Assembly: GCF_000006405.1 (NCBI RefSeq)
Contig: NW_003207820.1
Span: forward strand, 8,337 to 72,336
Length of the DNA: 64,000 nucleotides
DNA from: Perkinsus marinus ATCC 50983
Taxonomy: Eukaryota > Perkinsozoa > Perkinsida > Perkinsidae
Direction: 5' to 3'
Shown here: piece after piece, positions 12,563-23,484 of the stretch
Numbering within the stretch: the first letter of the stretch is position 1
How the letters are laid out: the number at the start of each line of letters is the position of its first letter
Position numbers and translations under genes: made by a program
Notes under the pieces: generated by a model
Told to the model about the DNA's origin: nothing
The model's database searches: none
The model's input: only the letters and a program-made list of their open reading frames with translations

Positions 12563-15500
12563 TTACCATCCCTCTTTACCATCAAAGCCCGTGAACCCGG
12601 TGAGTAAGAATACAGGAAAGTACCTGCGTACCAATACAGATCGAGTCGGCACTCCTCAGCTGCTCACTTACGGTTTATCTTCAATCTGAGAACACCAGTT
12701 CCATGCACTCGTGAGTCTACCATCGATACAACTGCCTGAGAGAACTCCAGTGAGGCGAGACGTTTCCTAACTGGTGTTACTACCAGCATCGAAGAAATTG
12801 TCACCACCAGAGCCGTCAAAGGCGTGTCGGAAGAAGTCAGATAGGATGATTCGGTGCAGATTCTCGACCTAAATGACCGCGCGCCACGAAATTGCTCGCT
12901 GTGCATGGTAAAGTCGGTCCTCACCCCGCCAAAGTTGTTGACCAAGTTCGACATACCCGGGGCATCCCTCATCTCCGCTATCTTGTCCAAGCACAGTACC
13001 AAAGGCCCCAAAATACGCGGCACCTACACATTACGATAACAGCATCGATCTACCTACAGCCGCTACCTGAACGTATTTGTCGATGAACATAAGAGCATTG
13101 GGAACGTTATGGTCACCAAGGTGGACAATAGTACCTGAAAAGGTAGGTGAAGGAAGGACGGTAACGAGGGCACCTACTTCCTATCCAGCGATCACCCAGT
13201 TGGCGCTGAACTCTACCTACTATTTGCCGCATTGCTTTCATCACCTGTATCATGAAGTTGGGTAATCCATTGACAATGTGGGGGGAAATATGCACATGGT
13301 CAACTACATGTGTTGGTGACGATATGGAAATTCTGGGAGGAAATTTAATAGAATTTTCGTTAGTCTACGCACACTTCTACCCGAATTCGCATGTAAACTC
13401 GTATAAAAACGCCTAAACTCAGCTGAAAAAAACGAACATATATTCCAAAGCAGTCCACTTGCGAGATAGGAAGGTACCTTTGGGCTCTTCTGAACTCTAT
13501 GAAGGCCCTGACCAGTCTGTTGGAGGGTGTAGGGGTTAGCAGGGTCCAACAGATCCTCCTCGGCGAGATGCCATAGTCTGTACATATCGCTGATCACCTA
13601 ACAAGAACCTCAACATGGGAAGGTGAGTACTACACTACCTCTCTCCAGAGAGTAAGACTTTGTAACACGAAGTTGTACTGTCGGCCGTGTGAATGAGTCA
13701 ATCTAGACCCTCCCATGCCCTCCTCAATAGCGAGGGATATATTATATCTGATCACGACAGCTTTGGTCTATAGCACCATCACCACCATCACCACCACTAT
13801 TACTTCCCCGTTACGTCCTGATCAACCCTATCAGGTGAGAAGTAGTGCTGCATGTACTGTATCATCCTATCACAAGGTAGTCGATTGAAGCGTAAGTAAG
13901 TGCCTGAGGGAGGCCTTGCTAGGTGTTATTCGAGACTGGTCATACTGTGGTCCCCAAGAGCATAGATGCATTGCTCGATATCCTCTTGAGTGAGCTGGAC
14001 ACCGCTAGACTCCTCATCGTCCATAGTCTTATCCTCTGTATCACCTAAGGTAACCGTAACACCCAGGTTCGATCCCTGGTCAAGGTACTACTTACTCGAA
14101 TCGTCATCATTACGACTAGAGAACATGTACGAGAAGTAACCACCAAAGTGTCCCTTATTCCTCTTCGTCCGTGTCCCTTTAGCACAATACTTCCGTGATA
14201 GCTTTCTTATAGCATGCTCTTTCTGACAACAAGTACAACTTGCCAGTCAATCGACTATGGCTACGACAAGAATCTCCTCTCCTATTGCAAGTTCCCAAGG
14301 TGCCTTTATAGCACCAGTGCGACGTCTATTATCATCAACATTGCCCCCATTGCTACAGCTTTGATATCACGTTGGACCTCCCCTCTGGAACGTCCCTCAC
14401 TGTAAATCTCCCTAGTAGCCACCTAAAACGCCAATACACTTCCTACGCACATCCACAAGAGTAGCACTACCTCCAGCAGAGGGTCACTGAGCATCTTCAG
14501 TGCTCGTGGACTAGTCTGAAGTGTCGAGAAAACGGTCTTCACTGGCTCTATCACTCCTATGTGCTCGAATAGCCCGACAGTGTCCGGCCGAACCTAGAGC
14601 ATCCTCGATGAGACCAGGGGCGCCCTCAGTTGCCTACAGTGTCCATGAGGAAGTAGATGAGTTTTCCATAGGTGGACCGCATCCTCTCTGGATTCAACAG
14701 TTTGTATCGTCTGCTAATCTCAAAAGCCTTCCGATAGAAATTCCCATAAGCAGCGTAGTCACGGCTCTTCACCAAGGCCGCCCCCTTGCTGTAGTCCTCA
14801 GCCACTACCAAGCCGTTGAGAATAGCACACATTTGACGCGCCCGTATTGCCATTTGTCGGGCTAGGCTCGCATTAGGAGGGAACTGCACGTCTACTTTAT
14901 CAGTGTAATCGGCGACCTGAGGTAGTTAGTGAATGATAGCGACTAGCTTGTAGCAGTACCTGCATCGCACTCTCTACCAACCGTAGTAGCTTCCTCTCGT
15001 CGTAAGTGAGCCTAACGACAATAGGATGATGATGAGGAGGAGAATAGATAAGCTTCACTTACCTTATTGGTACCCACTTGGCCCGAGCTATCATTGAAGC
15101 CTGGTCAGAATCAACAGCAGAATTGGTACCAACCTCGGGCTCGGACTCTTCAGATGCCTCCACGCCTTTGTCTGAGATGAGCTGACCTCATACATGCTAC
15201 AGTGAGATGGGCATGCACCGGCGTATTGGTCTAGCTCTGCCTCCCTCTCCTCCTCTGCACTCGCGTGCATCACTGTATCAGAGGCCAGGTCTTCAGGGAC
15301 GTGAACAGGTATACCAGCAAGCTCAGCCACCTTAACCCTGATAAGCGCTCACGTCGAATAGAACCCCCGACCTTCCTCTACAAAGTCGCCAACTTTCCCC
15401 GTTGAGCCATAATCTACACTATTGAAACCAACCAGCATTACCTATCGCTCTCTCCACAGCTTCGGATGTAACTCTGGACAACAGCAACCAAATCACGGTG

Positions 15501-15578
15501 TTTCATGCTGGACACTAATGCAGGAAGGTCCGCCTCAGCAGCCTCGCCGGTCAATCCTTCACGAGAGTCGACTTCCAT
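12563..15578 (-). CDS. DUF2009/UPF0652-like conserved eukaryotic protein
   Basis: A multi-exon minus-strand gene. The start chosen is the ATG at 15578 (MEVDSREGLTGEAAE...). Exons carry, in order, KVAELAGIPVHVPEDLASD (about 15.3 kb), YGNFYRKAFEISRRYKLLNPERMR and TYGKLIYFLMD (14.7 kb), MYRLWHLAEEDLLDPANPYTL (13.6 kb), RILGPLVLCLDKIAEMRD (13.0 kb), and a C-terminus YFPVFLLTGFTGFDGKEGW with TAA at 12563-12565. The 'RRYKLxNPERMRxTYGKLxYxLMD' stretch is what I recall as the core of the DUF2009 family, which is widespread in eukaryotes and has no settled function. The exact exon boundaries between 13.6 and 14.6 kb are not resolved. An isolated tRNA T-arm-like hairpin lies at about 14062-14078 within the gene on the other strand. 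Family assignment is from memory of short motifs. Confidence 0.55.
14062..14078 (+). repeat. Isolated tRNA T-arm-like hairpin
   Basis: The sequence ccaggttcgatccctgg forms a perfect 5-bp stem with the 7-nt TTCGATC loop typical of a tRNA T arm and contains the pol III B box GGTTCGATCCC. I find no matching acceptor, D or anticodon arms within 70 bp, so this is a tRNA-derived fragment rather than a gene. Confidence 0.5.
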
Positions 15579-16126
15579 ATCACACACAAGCAACTACAGC
15601 ATGAGACCGTCCATGCTCTGTACTATCACTATTGCGATGGAAGCCACTCGAACTAAACTCAACAGAGAATAGGAACTCGAAAACCTCTTTTGAATAGAGC
15701 GAACAGGAACACAGGAATTTAAGAAATCATGTTGAGCATGAAGACCGGAGTCAGCGTCACAAGGGAGCTCTAGAGAAAAGTCTAGTGAAAATAGAGGAGA
15801 TTGGTTAGCAGGCGTCCTGAGCATATAGCAGTCGTAGATGGACAGCGACAAGCGCCACTACCCAACACTGATGCCGGGGACGTACAAGTCTTGATAGACA
15901 GTAAATCTTTCGAGGTGGTGGGAGCAAGGAGCGTCCTGAACTCAAAACCAAATCATCACCACCCTGTTAAAGCTGGCCTACATTCGACTATCCCTAGGCG
16001 TAGACAGCCAGGCTTGTGCGTTGAGGAAATGTAAGATTGCAAGATTAGTCTTGCCTACAATTTTGCAGAGCGCGACCTCTTGAACTTTTCATAAGTGTTG
16101 TTCGTCATAAACTAATCGTTGGAGAG
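15579..16126. other. Intergenic between divergent genes
   Basis: A short open frame on the minus strand (15594-15851) has no recognisable motif. The region should hold promoters for the DUF2009-like gene (-) and the MA3 gene (+). Confidence 0.4.
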
Positions 16127-18615
16127 ATGCCACCCGCCCCTAAGGCTGTTAGGACTGCTGGTGGATCTCATAAAGCCAGTTGGAGCAAAAAGGTATCACT
16201 TCTCATTAAGTCAACCCCCTCCTCAGCGAAGACTCCTTTCAGGTGTTGCTCTCTGAAGATCCTGGAGCTGCTGCCCTAGACAGGTAAGTGAACCTATAGT
16301 AGTGGTTGAAGGTAGATGGTGATGTTGTCGGTTTAGCAATGACCCCAACTATGATGAGATTTTGGACGGGGAATACAATCTAGACGTGTATGAGTGTGGT
16401 ACCACCTTTAGAAGTGTGAGGCAGAGGGCACCGAGCTATGCTACTGGGCATGATAGCATAGAGGGAGCTAAGTACGATCACAATCAGGGAAGGCTGACTC
16501 CAAACGCCCCTACTTTATTTACAGGCTGTCCATGGCTGAATTCCAGAAAAAGCTATCGGGTATACTTCATGATTATTTCGCCACTAAAGACGCTACGGCT
16601 GCCGTTGACGAGATTAAGGACCTAGACTGTATCATACCATGTTGGACCTAAGATACCACCATCACTGCTGATGAGCTCAGGTTCAATGTATCACGATGAG
16701 TTAGTGTACCGTATCGTCAAGATAGCCTTAGATCGTAATAAGAACAGCTATCACTAGAGACTAGCTGCTCTGGATGTTTCAGATGAGGAGTCCTTCCAAG
16801 CGTTGGCATCGTCCTTGCTTACCCTCCTCTATTCTGCTCATGTTGTGACTCAGTCACAGAACCAGAGGGCCTTTGAGAAGCTCATTGAAGTGTGGGAGGA
16901 TCTCAGCATAGACGTACGCCTCTTTACATCATCCCATCAAAGTGTAGTCCTCCTCGTCGTAGTAGGTCCCCAACGCTCCCGAGCAAATCTTGAAGTTCCT
17001 CGACTGTGCTCTATGCGATGGTATTGTTGCTGATAACTTTGTCACTAGGCTGCCGGAAAACCTCTTGAGGAAGGTGGTGTCAAGAGGGGAAGTCCCTACC
17101 GCACTGCGTGCTCGCTGTAGATACGGGATGCGGACGCCTCAGAGTTCATTGACGTATATGAGCAATTGGACGAGTTGAAAAAGTTCAAAGAGCATGCCAA
17201 GGTAGCTTCGCTCCGCCTCGGGTGCATTATTATTTCCTACTTAGGCAATCTTGGTGGATTACTTCGCCTCTCATGGTGGAGGAGGAGCTGAAGAGGTCCG
17301 CCAGAGTCTACTAGCATTGGAGAAGCCTGGCATGCATCATGAGTTTGTAAGTGGACTAGCTCTGGACAATTCTGAGCATATCCATCTTCCCCTAGGTACG
17401 GTCCGCCCTACAGCTCTCTTTTGATCGTGATGTCCGTACAAGGGCTGAGGTCATCCAGTTGTTGGCGGACCTTAGGGATAAGAGAGTACTCACTGACGAC
17501 GATCTTTCACTAGGCTTTGGCAGAATGCTAGGTGCCTGTCTTATAATGTCCTTTCGCGTTGGATATTATCGCTAGGTTCTCTCGAGGACTTCACCCTAGA
17601 CTGCCCAGGAGCCCCCGATATGCTATCAGGGTTGATCGTACAAGCAGTAGTGGAGGAGCTGTTACCTCCAGCTTTCTTAAAGAACAGTCTAAGGTGAGGG
17701 TGGGGGGGACAGTCTGCTCGCCTATTACTCTCTCGTAGACTGCGTACGGGTAACGATGTTGGCATCAACTGTATAAGGCATGCTATCAGCGTCCTGGATA
17801 GTGAAAGAGTGTGGCGACAACGCCATGACCAACATGGAAGGTTCAACTTGGCCGGCAGTCCATGTAGGGAATTGGGTAGATCTCCTGCCCTCCTAGAGCG
17901 TGCAATAGAGTTAGTGTTGTTTGATATTATTTCAGCTAATAAGGACAAGGTAGAATTCTCGGCGTTGGAGGAGGGTGGGATGAAGGAGTGGAAACAGGAG
18001 TTGAGGAATGCTATCGTGGAGTAGGAGGGGCGGGGTCTCGAACTACTCTTAAAGTTGCGTTTTTATAGGTACTTCTGCAGCGCTGACGGTGATGAGTTTT
18101 GTAGATTGGCAGCAGAGTGGGACGTATCGTCGGAGCAAGCAGCTATCGTGGTCAAGTATATTCTGATGATGGCTATGGAAAGGACGGGAGACCAGTGCCT
18201 GATGGCAGGTGGGCTTCCTATAGTGTAGTAGTGTGCATTATAGTTATCAGTTGATCTACTGTGCCATTGTGTATTGGTTCGAGAGGAGCTTTCTAAAGAG
18301 GATATTGTCAATGGGTTTAAGCTCATCATGGCAAACATTGCCGATGTTAAACTAGATATACCTGATGCAGGTAAGCTTCAGGGTAGAGCAGCAGCAGCAT
18401 CATCATCGTCATTACTAGTGTGTCTTCGTCTCTCATAGTGAGATGCGGTTGTATCGACTGTAAAAGATAGTTTTTAATAGATATAGATTCCATCATGGTT
18501 ATTGTTTTCAGTGGATATGTTACGTGCATTCCGTCGGCTCTGTATTAAGCGTGGTATCTTGGAACGCACAGCTACTCCTGATGTGGATGGTGAGGAAGAG
18601 GAGGAAGAGGAGTAG
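16127..18615 (+). CDS. PDCD4/MRF-like translation regulator with three MA3 domains
   Basis: Fifteen exons: 16127-16192, 16243-16283, 16337-16471, 16525-16628, 16681-16734, 16783-16913, 16966-17073, 17121-17201, 17245-17346, 17396-17531, 17576-17693, 17739-18020, 18069-18208, 18284-18370 and 18512-18615. They join in phase to about 562 aa. Most introns are 43-57 nt; the last two are 75 and 141 nt. The N-terminus contains NDPNYDEI, as in plant MRF and animal PDCD4 proteins. MA3 repeats follow: residues about 82-205 (FQKKLSGILHDYFATKDATA...ILKFLDCALCDGIVADNF), about 225-350 (AILVDYFASHGGG...VVEELLPPAFLKNS) and about 440-550 (LRNAIVEYFCSADGDEF...MLRAFRRLCIKRGIL). It ends in an acidic EEEEEEE tail. 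MA3 domains bind eIF4A and block or modulate its helicase activity in cap-dependent translation. Animal PDCD4 has two MA3 domains and plant MRFs four; three is intermediate. Confidence 0.8.
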
Positions 18616-19014
18616 AATAACAGACCGTGTCAGCACTGTTGTCCGAAAGCCACAGACTGTACTTTTTCATACTAGGAGTACTCTGGAGTCCGTCGATGGT
18701 TTGGATTCATCCTGTGCTATTGTAGAGTATCACTACTACCAGCATTGTAGTAGTAGTGCGGGAATCTCTTATTGTCAGTCGATGGTCTCTCATATTGATT
18801 TGTTGTTCTTGTTGTTGTGTTATCAGGTTACGGTTGATGTATAGTACTGCGATCAGTTTAATATTAGTAACTATTGACAATATCATTACCTTTATCCGAA
18901 CGTCGTCACCGCCTGGTCGTCTGCATTGCAGCGACCAAGCTTGCTATAGCAACAGGTTTTACCTCCTCCCCATCGGATCTGTCTTCGACCCGTAGCTCTT
19001 CTTCCCTCACATCG
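18616..19014. other. Intergenic, low-complexity
   Basis: Short trinucleotide-rich stretches. No gene recognised. It is the 5' region of the NHL-repeat gene. Confidence 0.4.
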
Positions 19015-20115
19015 ATGGGTCCTAAACATGCGTTGTTAGAATGTGAAGACGACGATCCTCTGGTAGATCAGCTTGCCGTAGAGGCATGGGCTTTTGCGAG
19101 GCCTTCCTATCAACTCGCTGTAACTGGCCCTGCTCTATTCACTAAGTCGTCTGAGGTATCCGCATGGGTAGTGGAGTCGCCGCAGAAATTGGCAATACAG
19201 AACGGCCGTCTGTTGGTTACTGATCTCATTCATGATCGGATATTATCGGTCTCTGTGGAGCATCCCTATACTGACACTATAGTGTATGCTACGGTAAGCA
19301 AGCCTCTAGGTCTGTGTTATGATGAGGATGGTGGGGGCGTTTTCTGTACGCTTATGGACGAGGATAATGTATGTCTGTTGGACCCTGGGGATGTCGAGCC
19401 GTATGCTGTTGTTGGGCCAGCGGTAGACCCCGACTCGGATGAGCATGATCTGACGGAGCCTAGGGCGGTACAGATGTCTAACCGAGGCACGGTTCTGTGG
19501 GTCTGCGATTCGGGTAATCATCGTCTATTGAGGGTCGACAGACGTACGTTTACAGTGACCTCGGTGTGTGAGGACATAGGTCTGCGATGGCCTGAGGATA
19601 TATGTATATGTGCTGGCTCTTCGGTAGCTGTAGCTGATACTGATAATGATAGGGTAGTCGTGTATACTCCTACTAATGGTGATGGTGAAGTAGGGTCAGT
19701 ACAGGAAGTACTGGGTCCGAGCTCCGAGTATGGCCGCATCAAATTGAGAGGACCTGGTGCGGTAGTCAGTGACCCGCTGAGGAAGGTCCTCTACGTGGGT
19801 GACTCCTACAATGGTCGTATTGTCTGCTGTCCTTATCAAGAGGAGTTTTATGATGATGGAGCTGGCACTGTTGTAGCTGGACACGAGGGTTTGAGTGTCA
19901 CTAAAACTGTTGAGGATTATCCCCATGTTAAGTCGCATAACTGTTCTGATTCGACGACGACCTCACCGCCTATGCTGCGTTTTGGACAGCCTTTTGTGGT
20001 GGCGGAGAATGTGGGCAGAGTGAGTGGTATGGTGGTCGATGAAGGCACAGGAAACATTTATGTCAGCGATCGGGTGAATCATGTTGTACGCATACTCAGG
20101 CCAGTGTACTATTGA
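19015..20115 (+). CDS. NHL-repeat beta-propeller protein
   Basis: A single uninterrupted frame of 366 aa from the ATG at 19015 (MGPKHALLE...). The frame extends upstream without an ATG, so the start is reasonable but an upstream exon cannot be excluded. The protein contains repeated NHL-type units: GRLLVTDLIHDRILSVSV, TVLWVCDSGNHRLLRVDR, VAVADTDNDRVVVYTP, VLYVGDSYNGRIVCC and NIYVSDRVNHVVRIL. The pattern D-S-x-N-x-R-hydrophobic is the NHL hallmark, and the spacing predicts a six-bladed propeller. No catalytic residues or signal peptide are apparent. NHL propellers serve as protein or RNA binding platforms; the partner is unknown. The gene is intronless, as is the following methyltransferase. 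Confidence 0.75.
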   Translation: MGPKHALLECEDDDPLVDQLAVEAWAFARPSYQLAVTGPALFTKSSEVSAWVVESPQKLAIQNGRLLVTDLIHDRILSVSVEHPYTDTIVYATVSKPLGLCYDEDGGGVFCTLMDEDNVCLLDPGDVEPYAVVGPAVDPDSDEHDLTEPRAVQMSNRGTVLWVCDSGNHRLLRVDRRTFTVTSVCEDIGLRWPEDICICAGSSVAVADTDNDRVVVYTPTNGDGEVGSVQEVLGPSSEYGRIKLRGPGAVVSDPLRKVLYVGDSYNGRIVCCPYQEEFYDDGAGTVVAGHEGLSVTKTVEDYPHVKSHNCSDSTTTSPPMLRFGQPFVVAENVGRVSGMVVDEGTGNIYVSDRVNHVVRILRPVYY

Positions 20116-20336
20116 TGATAGTAGTATTAATATCATATTTCGAGGGTAGCTATCAAAACCATCGACATAGGAGGCGGCGTTATTTCTCTTCTCCTAGTGT
20201 TCCTGCTATTACCCTCTACAAGATTGACAGCTATTTCCACATCTAGGTTTCTTATCAATTCCTAAGCGTCTTAGTGTTGATAACATTGATCTCGAGGAGG
20301 GGAGGACAGTGGCAGACTCTTCAGTGGTTTATTATT

Positions 20337-21524
20337 ATGGTTTCTGCTACAGCTGATGGCAGCAGCAGCAGTCGTGGCCATTTCAAGAAGCTGTACGTGA
20401 AAAATGTTATGAATCAATTGAGGAAATACAAGATTGGCAAGATTGACCTCAACGAGTTGGAGGAGAGAAGTTCGGTCCCAAGGGGCGACCTGTTGCACGT
20501 GGTGGACCTGGATGGTGATGAGCTGAGGACTGCGGTGGAGGAAATGCTAGTGGTAGTGAATGAACGGAATCGATCAGCAAGGCGAGCGCACAATAGACTC
20601 GCCCATGATGCTGAGGTTGGTCACATTCTTGATTATGGGGAAAATCTGTTGGCCACGAGAGTGTCGGTGAAGCGGGTGGAGGAGTCGGAACGGGCGCCGA
20701 TCGAGTGGAAGTGTCTGCCGAAGCATCTCATACCAGAAATGATGAATATCAGTTTATATTACCACCTTAAAAGGGGCGACTACGAGGGTGCAGCTCTACG
20801 TATTAATCATGGTAGGAGGAAGAGGGCACAAATAGAGCACATGGTATCATTGCTGAGGTCTCGGGTTCGATTCCCGGGTCCGGAAGGTCCCCGAGTTAAG
20901 ATAGTGGACCTTGGTGGTGGTCGTGGTGATCTGGCTCTCACCCTAGCCCATGTATTCCCCTCCTCTGACGTTACCGTCCTTGACATCAAGGAGATATCAG
21001 TAAAGCAAGCTGTGTATAGGGCTGATGAGCTTGGTCTCTCTGATCGGGTCCACGGTAGGGTATGCGACCTCGCCAAATACGACGTCTCGACCCTCGGCTT
21101 TGACGTGGCAGTGGGGCTCCACTGTTGCGCTGGCCTCTCTGATGTGGCCATTGATTTATGTGAGAGGAATGCCCGGCATAGACCTACGACTCTGATCGCC
21201 TGTACGTGTTGCTTTGGCAAGCTGAAGCAGTGGTTTCACAATGGTTACCGCTACCCTCGTACACCAACTGTGGACATCCCTCAAGACCAATACGAGACGC
21301 TTTGTCAGACTGCCGAGGACGACAGGCGTGGTGCTATAAGTCGCCGTTCTAAGATCTTCATCAACTCTGACCGCATCAATGCCGCTGTTGAGAGAGCATT
21401 TAGTGACAAATCTGGACCTGAACTCGTCTCTGCAGAGATCCTCGAGCTGCCTCCTGTACATAGTCTCAAGAACGAAGTTATTGTTATGACCTGGGCTCCC
21501 CACCGGCCCTCTTCTGGTGGTTGA
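20337..21524 (+). CDS. SAM-dependent methyltransferase-fold protein
   Basis: A 395-aa single-exon frame from the ATG at 20337. The N-terminal 150 residues are basic and helical. From about residue 200 there is a class I methyltransferase core: VKIVDLGGGRGDLALTLA (motif I, SAM binding), SDVTVLDIKEISVKQAVYRA (motif II, acidic residue after strand 2), FDVAVGLHCCAGLSDVAIDLC and TTLIACTCCFGKLKQ. The LHxCxxLSD and CCFG segments resemble the Methyltransf_32 group (METTL25, GSTCD, TRM13 relatives), which includes RNA-modifying enzymes and proteins of unknown substrate. The substrate cannot be read from the sequence. Just upstream of motif I, codons for SRVRFPGPEG overlap a perfect tRNA T-arm-like hairpin (20862-20876), so part of the linker may derive from a tRNA sequence. 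Confidence 0.7.
   Translation: MVSATADGSSSSRGHFKKLYVKNVMNQLRKYKIGKIDLNELEERSSVPRGDLLHVVDLDGDELRTAVEEMLVVVNERNRSARRAHNRLAHDAEVGHILDYGENLLATRVSVKRVEESERAPIEWKCLPKHLIPEMMNISLYYHLKRGDYEGAALRINHGRRKRAQIEHMVSLLRSRVRFPGPEGPRVKIVDLGGGRGDLALTLAHVFPSSDVTVLDIKEISVKQAVYRADELGLSDRVHGRVCDLAKYDVSTLGFDVAVGLHCCAGLSDVAIDLCERNARHRPTTLIACTCCFGKLKQWFHNGYRYPRTPTVDIPQDQYETLCQTAEDDRRGAISRRSKIFINSDRINAAVERAFSDKSGPELVSAEILELPPVHSLKNEVIVMTWAPHRPSSGG
20862..20876 (+). repeat. tRNA T-arm-like hairpin inside coding sequence
   Basis: cgggttcgattcccg gives a 4-bp stem around TTCGATT and contains a pol III B box (GGTTCGATTCC). It encodes RVRFP of the methyltransferase frame. The flanking 40 bp also look tRNA-like (gagcac, ctgaggtctcggg), but a complete cloverleaf is not visible. 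Confidence 0.5.
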
Positions 21525-21584
21525 CTTGTTCCTTTCCATTTGGCAACTTATGTATTTTGTCGTCAATGTAAGGGAGTTCGTAAC

Positions 21585-22880
21585 ATGGCCACAGCGCTAT
21601 CTTGGAATCAAGTTCTCATGACTAACGACACCCCGACTAGTACTACTACTGCTGCTGTTGGCGGCAGCAGCAGCGGCACGATCGATGACGACACCGTTGG
21701 AAGCCCCCCCACGAGCTCAGGGCAGGCCACCACGATACACATCCCCCGGTCTATAGCCCATTCTGAGGTAGCTGTGACCAGGCACAAGAGGTTGCAGAAG
21801 ACTAAGCTGTGTAAATATGGCGAGGACTGCGCGTACGGCGGTGACCGTCATCTTTGGGGATGCTATTGCTGCTGGTGTCAGGTACCGAGCTATAGGCCGC
21901 TGCTTCTACGCACATTCTATTGAAGAGGTCCAACCTCGACCACCCAAGACGGAGGAGGAGGTTGGTGCTCTTCTGCCAACAGCAGGTCGACACATGGCTT
22001 TGATGACTCAGATCGCTGCGGAGCAGGCGGAGACTATCCGTAACATCGCCATGCAGGAACAAGCTGCTGCTATGTTGGCTACCAACCCCTGGTGCAATCC
22101 TCAGATCGCTGCTACACTTGCGGCTACTATGGTCAGTGGCAGGATCACTAATGTTACCTCTGATGGGCTTCTCAGGGTGGTGGTGGTGGTGGCCTCCCTG
22201 GTATGCCCGGGCCGTATGGTGCCACGGCCTATTGGGCAGCTCTACTCGCCCAAGCTGCGACTGCTGGCGACCTTGCTAGAGTAAATCCAACCGTCTGTCG
22301 CTACTTCGTGGATCCTTCTTCAGGCTGCTGGTGCGGCGACGCTCCCGAGTCCTCAGCTTATGGCCCCGGATGTGATGGCTGCTACTATGGACTCGGGATT
22401 GATCCCGGGCCTTAGTGGGTTGCCCGTAGCAGGTTCACTTGACTTCGCCCTACTGGGCTTGCAGGGTAAATACGCTCACATTGTAATCGTGGAGATTCCC
22501 TTACAGGTGGGGAAGGTCTGTTCCCGCCTCCTGTTGGTGGTAATGCTCCTCCTCCTATGATCAACAACAACAACACCCCGAGGTGAGCTGTTTGGGAGGC
22601 TGGTTCCCGCATTGCTTCCTTATATTAGCACGCTCCTGCTCACTAAGCCCCCAGGGTTGGCTCGTCCTGGCGAGACCCCAGATGCCTCGTCGAAGGCCCC
22701 CTCGGTAGACGGCCTTGATGTCGATACGAGGAGTGGCAATAATAATCGTAGGGCAGCAGTAGCCTCTAGGCTAGTGATAGGACTGCTCTCTCTTTAGATG
22801 ATGGGCTAGAGACCCGAAGCGTCTTTGGCGGCACTAGAGACCTGTCAAGCCTAGGGGTCATCGGCATGACCAACGTGTAA
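21585..22880 (+). CDS. CCCH zinc-finger protein, copy 1
   Basis: Eight exons (21585-21832, 21882-21960, 22012-22131, 22176-22280, 22324-22465, 22507-22582, 22629-22747, 22798-22880) join in phase to 323 aa. An N-terminal Ser/Thr-rich region precedes IHIPRSIAHSEVAVTRHKR and LQKTKLCKYGEDC, then after the first intron AYRAIGRCFYAHS. The putative zinc ligands follow C-x5-C-x7-C-x3-H, close to but not the usual CCCH spacing. Next come RPPKTEEE, a Gln/Ala/Met-rich helix (IAAEQAETIRNIAMQEQAA) and Gly/Pro/Leu-rich low-complexity sequence. CCCH proteins usually bind RNA and control mRNA stability or translation. The first two introns sit at the same positions and phases as in the downstream paralogue (23485-24543), indicating tandem duplication. 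An alternative end at 22797 exists if the last intron is retained. Confidence 0.7.
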
Positions 22881-23484
22881 GACCCCAGACGCCACATTGT
22901 TGTATATCATGCTCATGCAGCAGGTCTAAGTCGAACTAGAATCCTCCTCCTCCTCTTCGTTGTACAGAGAGATGCTACTAGAAGTAGCTGAATCCATCCA
23001 TATGGATTGTCATCGTTTGCCATGACTATCGAATTTCGACTATTCTCCGTCCTCCCTCTACTGCTACTACTTTGGCAACACCTTCTAGTACTAGTCTATG
23101 ATGACACACTGATTATTTATAATGATGCTTATTTATATCAATAGTTGTTGTAGTAGATAGTCTTTGTATGCATGCTAGGTGGTTTGGTAGTGGTAGTAGT
23201 AGTAGTAGTGGTAATATCGTTCGATGACTGTGAGGAAGAAGACTGTGTATTAATAACAACCTGTGCGTGTATTGGTGGTTACATTACTGCAGCTACTAGA
23301 GCTACGATTATCATGATGATAGCAGCAACACCTTGACGGTGATGTTCTTAACATGATAACATGGCCTGTGTGTGTGATTCTGTTGACCCAGCAGCAGCAG
23401 CAGCATGGACTTATCTGCTATCACTCCTCGAGTTGCCTTAGTCAATTATCCACGGTATCACTAACAGTTTTAGTGCTACTCATA
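22881..23484. other. Intergenic with trinucleotide microsatellites
   Basis: Contains a GTA/GTAGTA run near 23190-23210 and a CAG run near 23388-23404. No gene recognised between the two CCCH paralogues. Confidence 0.6.

Noticed and set aside
16735-16782. In-frame TAG and a possible 30-nt micro-intron in the MA3 gene
   Set aside because: A 48-nt GT-AG intron (16735-16782) ending in tttcag keeps frame and gives an MA3 domain of normal length, so neither a premature stop nor a micro-intron is needed.
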